From Norana najaformis (Eukaryota > Annelida > Clitellata > Crassiclitellata > Hormogastridae), in the NCBI GenBank assembly GCA_964023275.1, contig OZ029916.1, forward strand, positions 21,273,389 through 21,337,388: a stretch of 64,000 nt of DNA, in the 5' to 3' direction. The notes below the pieces were generated by a model. That model did no database searches. It was not told where the DNA came from and saw only the letters and a list, made by a program, of their open reading frames with translations. Below, in pieces: positions 56,758 to 64,000 of the stretch (positions within the stretch are counted from its first letter, which is position 1; every line of letters starts with the position of its first letter). The translations under genes and the position numbers were made by a program.

Positions 56758-56830
56758 TGGGTGGCGATAGTCTAGTAATTAGCGTGCTGGACTGTCAATC
56801 GAAAGTTCTGGGTTCAATCCCACCCAGAAC
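56758..56830 (+). other. tRNA-Asp-like sequence (SINE head or tRNA pseudogene)
   Basis: TGGGTGG at the 5' end pairs with CCACCCA near 56823; GATAGTCTAGTAATTAGCG resembles a D-arm/A-box; GGACTGTCAATC holds an anticodon-like GTC; GGGTTCAATCC matches the B box. The T-stem does not form canonically (CTGGG pairs with CCCAG over a long loop), so it is more likely a tRNA-derived SINE head than a working tRNA gene. Confidence 0.5.
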
Positions 56831-56904
56831 ACTGTAAATGGTAAGATCTGGCGGCAAGGGGGAGAGCGGGCCACCCCCGCATATGCCAAAGCTAAGAAAT
56901 ATAA

Positions 56905-57960
56905 ATTCGACAATGTATGGCACGACGACGTATGGAGAGCGATGCAAGGAGCAGGAATACCAGAAAAACTTATCAAGCTTTTACAAGAGATATACCGGAA
57001 ATCTAGAGTGCGATGAAACTCAAGACGAAAACAGAGGTACGTCAAGGATGCATATAATTATAACCCTACCTTTTCAAGTTAGTATTAGAAGCAGTAATGA
57101 CAGCATAAAAAACACCGAAACAGGAATCAAACTAATCGGAGATGTAGTGAACAATCTTCGATTTGTTGACGACACTGGCCTCCTATCAGAATCGGAACAG
57201 AACTATAAGACATTAAGACACGATGAACAACACTAGCAGAAGAATTAGATTACTGATTACTTCATAGAAAACTTAAACAATGGTCAATGAAAAATCAAAG
57301 AGACGCCATTAAACATCAGTCATTCAGCATCCAAAAGGAGAATCCATTGAAAAGGTCGATCAATTCATATATCTCGGAGCTCTAATAACCGCAGTTGTGG
57401 AAAGCTAAAAAGGCATACAGAAGAGAATTGACGGCATCTAGCAGCGTTTGAATGTATGGCCAATATATCGAGAAGCAGGAAAATAAGAAACAAAACAAAG
57501 GCAAGAATATACGAGATGTTGATACAACCTATTTTCCTGTATGGATCAGAATGCTCTACAATGAGACAGGAAGATGAAATAGAATCCTCACAACAGAAAT
57601 AAGCTGACTACGGAAAATGGCAGGAATCTGCAGACTGCAAATACTTCTAGATGATGATATTAGTCAATCCTTGGATATGTAAACAACTCTTCTACATGAA
57701 GTCGTTCAGCGAAGACTCCGTTGGTTTGATCATGTGGAAAGAATGCCAACTGCCCGAATCCCACACAATGCATAACATGTAAGATGCGAATGGAAGAGAA
57801 GCAGAGGAAGACCACAATTCATCAGCTGGGAAGACATTATAAAAGAGGACGTGACAAAACTTCAACTAAACACGAGAACAGCACTGAATTTGACAAATGA
57901 CCGAAAGAGTGGTGATCATTTATTCGCACCCATCGCCGCCAAAAGGTTGACGTTAGGAAC
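56905..57960 (+). pseudogene. RTE-like LINE, reverse transcriptase to 3' end, inactivated
   Basis: Across shifting frames: 'KFDNVWHDDVWRAMQGAGIP' and 'EKLIKLLQEIYRKSRVR', stop; 'VRQGCI'; 'TGIKLIGDVVNNLRFVDDTG' (the FADD catalytic box, here FVDD); 'EKVDQFIYLGALIT'; 'QPIFLYGSECSTMRQEDE'; 'QRRLRWFDHVERMPTARIPH'; 'GRPQFISWEDIIKEDVTKLQ'; 'NTRTALNLTNDRKSGDHLF'. This is the C-terminal half of an RTE/craniofacial-type endonuclease-reverse transcriptase ORF. Multiple stops and frameshifts make it dead. The (GAT)n tail directly after it is typical of RTE 3' ends. Confidence 0.88.
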
Positions 57961-57962
57961 CA

Positions 57963-58020
<58 letters not shown>

Positions 58021-58135
58021 CAGTGGTGATGATGATGATGGTGATGGTGATGATGATGTTCAAAGTGGTGATGATTGTGGTGGTGATGATGATGATGACG
58101 ATGATGATGTCGATGATGATGATGATAATTTCTTC
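57961..58135 (+). repeat. (GAT)n tail of the RTE-like element
   Basis: About 175 bases of GATGAT with interruptions, immediately 3' of the LINE remnant. The poly-Asp, poly-Met and poly-Ile frames here are artefacts. Confidence 0.93.
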
Positions 58136-58191
58136 ACATGTATAATAAAATATAAATAGATGCATATGTATATTTGACTATATGTATGTAG

Positions 58192-58390
58192 TACTGTACG
58201 AGTTATGCCCTGGTTACCTGGATGGGAACGGAATCTGGAACAATGGCTTCCACTGTCCGAAATGGGGACATCCAGAGAGCAACTACTGCTGCGGAGATGC
58301 GGAGGAGCGCATCTGTTGCCCGGAGCCAGACGCTGGTGCTGGGACCACCGTTTCCATGTCCGATTCCTCGGGATCAGACTCCCAGGTTCG
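58192..58390 (+). CDS. Shisa-like exon: cysteine-rich ectodomain
   Basis: Preceded by possible acceptors TATGTATGTAG|TA (start 58192, phase 1) or GTACGAG|TTATGCC (start 58203, phase 0). The TA-rich tract before it is a weak pyrimidine tract. The donor is near-consensus. Confidence 0.7.
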
Positions 58391-59279
58391 GTGAGTGCAA
58401 CAGCAGTGTTTCGCCAGTGTATCGGTATAAGCGTATCAATAGTCATAACTACTTTTGTGTAGCGTTACGCGTGACCCAAATACATACGTGATTTATTATT
58501 ATTATTTAAACTTACTACTTTAACCTGGTTAGCGGAAGAACATGTGCTTCGTCGGCTTTTTCTCATTTTTCATCTTCAACGCAGTATATAGACCAGGAGG
58601 CTTGAGTACACCATCAATTGTCCCCAATGCATCGAATTTTTTTGTCTCTCCATATGCCAGAACCTACAGTGTACCGGGTATGTTCCGACCTTCTTCAGCA
58701 TCGTTAGCTTCATTCGACTACACGCGAACATCTCTATCGTTTTCTCGAACTGAAGTTTCATCAATTCCTTTTGCTACGAGAGTCCTTCAGAGTTTTAAAA
58801 TTGCGCCATATAAAAGTTCAGATATACCTACATACTCACATATATACATGCATACATACATACATACATACATGCATACATACATACATATACATACACA
58901 TATACACGCACATGCATACATACATACATACATTATACATGCATATGTGAGTAGTTTGTACATAGGCCTAAGTCTAATCTAAGCTATGACTAGTGCTGTG
59001 CAATTATCGTGATGTTCAATCAGTAAAAACTCATCTATGGCCTATTTCACCGGAGAAGTTCGATTGGAACCCAAGAGGTTAGGGAAAGATAATCTGAAGT
59101 CCTGTCATCTGCAGCACACAAATTCTCAATTTCTTTTCAGACATCACGTGATCGCCGGAGTTCTTGCGGGTGTCGTTGTAATATTGTCGTTGGTTCTACT
59201 CATCAGTTGTTGTTTCTGTCGTTGTTGTCCCGGATATAAGAAGCGAACTCGACAGAAACCTTCCATCGACGAAGGCTAG
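58192..59279 (+). CDS. Shisa-like single-pass membrane protein (two visible exons)
   Basis: Exon 58192-58390 encodes 'LCPGYLDGNGIWNNGFHCP', 'YCCGDAEERICCPEP' and a Ser/Asp-rich juxtamembrane stretch. The Cys spacing (C...GYxDxxGxW...FxCP...YCCG...ICC) is the Shisa ectodomain pattern. It ends in donor TTCG|GTGAGT in phase 2. Exon 59141-59279 (acceptor TTTCTTTTCAG|A, same phase) gives a transmembrane helix 'VIAGVLAGVVVILSLVLLI', then Cys-rich 'CCFCRCCPGYKKRTRQK' and stop TAG. Shisa proteins are type I membrane proteins that modulate Wnt/FGF or AMPA receptor trafficking; the role here is inferred. No signal peptide is visible, so an upstream exon is missing; the first exon start could be 58192 or 58203. 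The cytoplasmic tail is unusually short and lacks PY motifs. Confidence 0.75.
58845..58940. repeat. (CATA)n microsatellite in Shisa-like intron
   Basis: Imperfect CATACATA/CATGCATA repeats. Confidence 0.9.
59141..59279 (+). CDS. Shisa-like exon: transmembrane segment and C-terminus
   Basis: Strong acceptor TTTCTTTTCAG. Phase 2 in, stop at 59277-59279. About 20 hydrophobic residues followed by a juxtamembrane Cys cluster (likely palmitoylation sites) and a basic end. Confidence 0.78.
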
Positions 59280-59504
59280 TTTCTGAACTTTATTCCAAGA
59301 AACTTCAAGGAATGTAATGTAACCTGATGTAATCTGTAGATTCATCATAAGACGCAATCCACTGATCGGGGCAACACCAAATCACATGATTATAATCCTT
59401 TTGACAACTGATTCAAAATGTCACAGAGGCCGGAAGACAGACTATGAAAGACAAGCAAAGCGAAAGACGTGAGATTTCAGTCTGAACATGAGCACTATAC
59501 CGAA

Positions 59505-59592
59505 TGGAATAGAATAGAACAGAATAGAATAGAACAGAATGGAATAGAATAGAACAGAATGGAATAGAATAGAACCGAATGGAATAGATGGA
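59505..59592. repeat. GAATAGAATAGAACA minisatellite
   Basis: Imperfect 5/10/15-base periodic GAATAGAATAGAACA units. Confidence 0.9.
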
Positions 59593-60174
59593 AGTGGCTA
59601 AACAAGTCTAGACTAGACTATATTATACAAGATTAGATTAAATTAAATAGTTCGGACCCAAAAGCCATCAGACAACTTGGAGAGATTATCGCACAGCAGT
59701 TAGATTTAGATTATCATGTGTGTGCGGGGTGGAATCTATTCACTTAAATCATAATTTGTGACAAAGACCTTTTCTTGTGTGCATGTATATGTGTTTGTGT
59801 GTGTATGCGTGAGTATGGGTAGGCCTAAGTATGTGTGTATGTGTGTATGTAGGCCCTCTGCAAGCATTCATGCATGTAAGGGCTGGTCCCTGGGAAAACT
59901 GGTCATTGCCCCCATTTGATTTAGGGTTACGACATTGAGCAGTTCTAAACCGGTTTTGGTGAGGGTTGCTCACAGGAATTGTAAAGTAAAAGCGGTAAGA
60001 ACTAAAGCGAGAAAGTAAGAACCGTTGGAAAATCGGCCGATAAAAGGCGATTATCGAAAAGTAAGACATCAGAAATTTTCGGGACACAAAAGTAGCTTTC
60101 GATGTTTCGGTTCTTAGAAGTCCCTCGACTATAAAGGACGTCAACATTTTTTATTCCTACCATATCTGATTCCC

Positions 60175-60345
60175 TTCTGAGAGATATCATCGAGGGAAGA
60201 ATGGAGGGAAAGAAAAGTAGAGGAAGACCTACACAAATGCTACTAAACGGATACGGTAAACTGAAGGAGGAGGCCCAATAATGTCAGGAATGGCGCCATT
60301 GGACGTTCGAACCTGCCTGGGGGCAGAGAACTAGAAGAAGAAGCA
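60175..60345 (+). pseudogene. LINE 3' ORF remnant
   Basis: Encodes 'RDIIEGRMEGKKSRGRPTQM', 'LLNGYGKLKEEAQ', a stop, then 'CQEWRHWTFEPAWGQRT'. This is the closing segment of endonuclease-reverse transcriptase ORFs (G.I.G.RSRGRP...W...W..WT). The premature stop at about 60280 marks it as dead. Confidence 0.7.
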
Positions 60346-60485
60346 ATATCTGGACCACAGTAAAATTTGCCTCTCCTGTTTCTCATCTTCTGAATCTGAC
60401 AGTGCATAACTGCTTAGCTCGAATTTAGTTTGTTTACTTTTTAGCAGTATTCATAGTCTAGTATGCATGCCGTATGTAATCCATT

Positions 60486-60508
60486 AATATATATATATAT
60501 ATATATAC
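60486..60508. repeat. (TA)n microsatellite
   Basis: Uninterrupted AT dinucleotide run. Confidence 0.9.
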
Positions 60509-60825
60509 ATTTAGCCCAAACAGACCTACTCTATCGTGTATTGTTTTGTTGCACGATATTTTCCAGTCTAGCTGTTACGCTGGGCATACTGGCGCAGTGA
60601 CCTTGTGCAAAAATCTTTCATTGGAAGCCCTCAACAATCCAAATAACGCTAATGTTGCCAAGGTGATGTTGTAGCATTTGCCCGGCATCCAAGACTTCCC
60701 AGTACATAGATCACCCTTTAGTTGCATGCCTTGCTGCGTGGCGGGCGTTACGTTAAGTACATTCCGTGAGCAACGATGGAACCTGGCTTCAATGGGTATA
60801 GGTGTGTGTGTGTTGTGTGTTGCAG

Positions 60826-60931
60826 GCGATTCTTCAAAAGAGTCGACGTCCTTGCGGCCGAGGACAATGACGCCAACGCCAACGGCTCCTTTGATCCCAG
60901 TGTCCAGCGACTGGACCTCAGTGCCCACTGA
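60826..60931 (+). CDS. Candidate terminal exon of unknown parent gene
   Basis: A good acceptor (GTGTGTTGCAG|G) opens a frame reading 'RFFKRVDVLAAEDNDANANG' and 'SFDPSVQRLDLSAH', stop TGA at 60929-60931. Third codon positions are mostly G/C, unlike the surrounding non-coding DNA. It enters in phase 2, the same phase as the Shisa-like ectodomain exon's donor, so an alternative Shisa-like isoform is conceivable. A second overlapping frame (to about 61170) is also open, which weakens the call. Confidence 0.3.
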
Positions 60932-61771
60932 CTGGACAACATCTGACGATGAAGGAGGGTCAAGAGCGTTCGGCCTGCACTGCGGCTGTCGCTGGTCACC
61001 AAATCACCATGGATGCTCTGCCGCCGCCGCCGCTGCTGCTGCTAGCGACTTCAGGATTCAGACTGTCGACATCTTCGATGACTTTTTCGACCCCTGTCAG
61101 TCACCGGTCGCTGGTGCGTCATGTGCTGCGCTTGATCGTTTTAATTTAAAATACATTTGTAATTATAATTAGAAATTCATATAGCACGCGGTCGTTTCAA
61201 CAGAAACTAATCAGTGGCGCTCGACCTGTATTGTAATGAAATACACGTGATTTTGAAGCGCCGTCTGAGATCTGATGATATCAGAAGCCTTCAGTCTTGT
61301 TAATGTCCCAAATGTCAGGAAATGGTCACGTTCTAAGTTACAGATGTATATAACAATGTGTAATGTAAATGTTAAAGCAATGTGTGTGTTTCGAGATCCT
61401 GAGGGATGTGGTAATTGAAGATGATGGTAAGATGGTAACTTGAGGAAGGTCGGTGAGATCAAATGAATTTCAGGTACAGTTGCGACCCACTATCCAATAG
61501 AAAGGGAGCAAAATTCTAATCTCTTATACTTCCCCCATGACACCACTTCTACTTGTTTCCTTGTTCCCTCTATCCCTAAAGCATGCGGTGGAAAGATGAA
61601 AGAAAGGAACGAAGGGGAAAAGAGCGATCGAGCACCATCAATTGCTTGGTGTGAGGAGAGAGGGATAAATCGGGAGAATTGCGAGGAAACTGAAAAAATA
61701 ACTGAGTTATAGACACACATGGATGCAAAGAAGAATTTTTTACATTAGGCCTGCGTGAGGAATGGAAAGCG

Positions 61772-61777
61772 TTTATT
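61772..61777 (-). promoter_or_regulatory. Possible poly(A) signal for the GPCR gene
   Basis: AATAAA on the minus strand about 230 bases downstream of the GPCR stop codon. Confidence 0.4.
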
Positions 61778-62007
61778 TGAAGCAGCAGAGACTGAATTTC
61801 AGAGTGCCAATTTGATTGACTTCTTCCTTTGTCTGTTGTTTTCTCTGTCAGCTCATCATCATCTTCCCCCTCATCATCATCAGCAGCAGCATCATCTTCA
61901 ACATCACCACAATCGAATGCACTGCGTCGAGTGCCTTCCAACCGTAGACGCGCCCTCCGCTGGCTTCGTACGGCGATGTCCAGTCGTCTGATGGTCACTC
62001 CCTCTCG

Positions 62008-63093
62008 TCAGAGGCTGCCCTGAGGCCTGCAGCATCTAGGACCGTCGCAGAACACCTCGACGAACGTGCGTCGGAATTTATTGCTCATCGTACAGTAGAG
62101 CACGAAATTGATGGAGTTGTTGAGCAGGGCCAGGAAGTCGAGCAGATCGCCGAGCGGGAGATAGACGTCTTTGTAGAATCCATCGACGAAGATGTTGCAC
62201 AGAGTGAGGACACCTTGCGGCAGTTCCGTGACGAGGAAGAGGCAGACGACGGTGAAGAGCATGGCCGTCGTGCGATTATGCTCGCCCGTCTTCGTCGACT
62301 CCTCGTGCTGGCCGAGCCTCTCGAGTTTCAGTCGTCTGCTGTGTGAGTCGTGCATGACCTTGATCAGGAGACACGTGAGGATCGTCAGGAGAGCGCAGGG
62401 AACCAGCTTGAAGAACACGGCATGGATCCAGTGGTTGATCTCGTACAACACACCCATTCTGTCGCGTACGGTATAAAACGAAACTTCATAGGTCACGCAT
62501 CCCTTGGCGTTCGTTACAGACGAGTTGACGGGCAAGGTCAGGTTGAGATGGTCCTCGTGAATCTCGACGCTGAGGCAGTTTGGAATGCAGAGTAGAAGCG
62601 TCGATGCGTAGACGGCTGTTATTGCAATCCTGGCGTTGCGCGCACTGCAGAAAGAAGCGCCGGCGAACGGAAAGTTGATGTAGACGTAACGAAATATAGC
62701 GAGGGTAATGGTCAGCCAGATGGCGATCGTGTGGCAGGCGACCGTGAAGCTGGCGTGGAAGAAGAAGTAGCGGATCCAGGCGAGGGACCGGGTCGCCAGA
62801 GGCGGCAGCTGACCGTCCATCGTTATGTAGAAATGAGCGTTCGTTGGTAGACAAGTCAACATCGTCATCACATCGGCAACAGCAAGCCACGTGAGGATCA
62901 GGTTCGTCGGCGATGCCATCTTGCGTCGAGTTAACACTATGACGTTGGCGAGGTTGGCAACGGTTCCCCAGATACAAACGATAATGGCCAGGTATCCATG
63001 GATACCCGAGTAAAAGCGACTGAACTCCAGAAGTCCGTGGTTATACGGGAAGGACTCGCCCGACTCCACGATCAGATCCGAATCACAACTCAT
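62008..63093 (-). CDS. Class A GPCR, dmsr / myosuppressin / FMRFamide-receptor type
   Basis: Intact 361-codon frame in one exon. Seven helices: TM1 ~33-55 (N50 in 'VANLANVIVL'), TM2 ~63-86 (D74 in 'LAVAD'), TM3 ~106-133 ending in F134-R135-Y136 (FRY in place of DRY, usual for this family), TM4 ~156-172, TM5 ~222-246, TM6 ~275-300 with E290-L-P-Q-G, TM7 ~313-335 with N326-S-I-N329-F-V-L-Y333. The 'HTIAIWLTITLAIFRY' and 'ELPQG' signatures are typical of dmsr/myosuppressin-like neuropeptide receptors. ECL2 carries N-glycosylation sites N184 and N190 and Cys199. The C-tail has Cys349/354/355 for palmitoylation. Expected role: plasma-membrane neuropeptide receptor coupling to G proteins; the ligand is not deducible. 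An acceptor-like TATATTCCAG lies ~35 bases before the ATG, so a 5' UTR intron is possible. Confidence 0.93.
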   Translation of the reverse strand: MSCDSDLIVESGESFPYNHGLLEFSRFYSGIHGYLAIIVCIWGTVANLANVIVLTRRKMASPTNLILTWLAVADVMTMLTCLPTNAHFYITMDGQLPPLATRSLAWIRYFFFHASFTVACHTIAIWLTITLAIFRYVYINFPFAGASFCSARNARIAITAVYASTLLLCIPNCLSVEIHEDHLNLTLPVNSSVTNAKGCVTYEVSFYTVRDRMGVLYEINHWIHAVFFKLVPCALLTILTCLLIKVMHDSHSRRLKLERLGQHEESTKTGEHNRTTAMLFTVVCLFLVTELPQGVLTLCNIFVDGFYKDVYLPLGDLLDFLALLNNSINFVLYCTMSNKFRRTFVEVFCDGPRCCRPQGSL

Positions 63094-63099
63094 GTCTGT

Positions 63100-64000
63100 G
63101 CGAACTTAGATAAACTTCTGTTTCTGGAATATAAGTGAACTTGCGTTGTGTCAATGACCTACAGTAAATGTGAATGTAAAGAAAACTGTTTGTTCTGCTC
63201 TCTAAAAATGCACAGGTATAAATATCAAGGTCATACTGCAAAATTCTTCCATTTTTACTCATTGTCCGTTTTACCTATGGCTTATCGTTTCAATTATGTC
63301 TTATTTGACTAACGGCTTACTTGATCTACTTGTAATTTAATGCAATTAGGCGTCGAATGTAGTGCTAAAGCCTTTACTGACTGCTTTCAAATAAACATAC
63401 TCCAAACTCTAAGACTCACTACCCAGCCAGCACATTCACAATTAAGTCACTTTTGGGCCGAATATCAGCGAATAGTTGTATATGCAACTTCAATCCAAAG
63501 CTTATTGAAATTCGATAACACTGGCCCAACGTAGCTTCAACCTACAATTTACAACTGATCGCCAATTGTCAGTCCGCATCTTAACCAATTCATGCATTAA
63601 GGATGATTATTTTCATTAGGCCTATTTATGATGTGGATATAAATTGGTGTAATGAGGGCTGAGCGAGGTACATTCTGTGTATACCTTTTCTTATTAACAG
63701 TACATGTATATATTACCTTAATTCCGTTTTCATTTAAGAACGTGAGCCTAGGGATACTGAATTATACATATGTTGAAACTTGTTTGTTATGTAATAATTA
63801 ACATTATTTGATGCAGATATTGTCACGTTATGGAAATGAAACCAATGCTAAGTCAACGCCAAAAGTAGTGGCTATCGAATCATATCGATTTTATTTAGTT
63901 AAACATGTGACATTGGCTCCTTATATGCGCAATGCACATGGTACACCCTGCATTTCGCCGACATAAAGCAATCGACATTAGACGAACACGGCGGGACCAA
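63100..64000. other. 5' flank of the GPCR gene; no gene seen
   Basis: AT-rich sequence; no clear TATA box or initiator for the minus-strand gene and no other feature recognised. Confidence 0.4.

Noticed and set aside
56758-56830. Functional tRNA-Asp gene
   Set aside because: The T-arm does not pair canonically and the sequence abuts repeat DNA; a SINE head or pseudogene is more likely.
57851-58159. Asp-rich protein
   Set aside because: The frame is the tail of a dead RTE-like ORF reading into its (GAT)n 3' repeat.
61576-61998. 140-codon minus frame downstream of the GPCR as a second protein or an extension
   Set aside because: It begins just after the GPCR stop within the presumed 3' UTR, includes CATCATC-type low-complexity sequence and resembles no family.
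62486-62977. 163-codon minus frame
   Set aside because: Out-of-frame shadow of the GPCR, opened by its GC-rich codons.

Overview
This is a eukaryotic (animal) genomic window. Coding sequence is sparse, split by GT-AG introns and embedded in repeat-rich, AT-biased DNA with many microsatellites, tRNA-derived SINE-like copies and broken non-LTR retrotransposons. The palindrome TAGGCCTA is strongly over-represented (about 22 copies by eye, about 1 expected). Together with invertebrate-type gene families (a VWA5A-like protein, a Shisa-like protein and an FMRFamide/myosuppressin-type GPCR), this suggests a marine invertebrate. I would guess an ambulacrarian or a lophotrochozoan but cannot settle which.

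Layout. 1-18,000: no protein-coding gene that I can support. It holds a CR1-like LINE 3' end (41-325), tRNA-like SINEs, copies of one abundant SINE-like family (called SINE-A here), TAA/TTA microsatellites and a perfect 16-bp x 11 tandem array (16001-16176). 18,089-37,339 (+): a VWA5A-like gene (VIT + VWA domains), reconstructed here as 15 exons of about 774 codons. Exon phases agree at every junction; only the short first coding exon is missing. Its introns carry four retroelement remnants, a long-hairpin element and SINE copies. 37,340-56,750: no convincing gene; retroelement scraps, tandem arrays, hairpins and low-complexity DNA. 56,758-58,135 (+): a tRNA-like sequence abutting a dead RTE-like LINE that ends in a (GAT)n tail. 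58,192-59,279 (+): a two-exon Shisa-like membrane protein (Cys-rich ectodomain exon plus transmembrane exon). 60,175-60,345: another LINE scrap. 62,008-63,093 (-): an intact, single-exon class A GPCR of 361 aa related to the dmsr / myosuppressin / FMRFamide receptors. 63,100-64,000: nothing recognised.

The three genes are unrelated in function and show no sign of working together: a cytosolic VIT/VWA protein, a type I membrane adaptor-like protein and a neuropeptide receptor. I found no evidence for a novel biological system. The most interesting material is structural: a probable GC-AG intron, a LINE-derived in-frame alternative acceptor in the VWA5A-like gene, two long-hairpin (foldback/MITE-like) elements, a microsatellite that seems to have expanded inside a SINE, and several clean tandem arrays.
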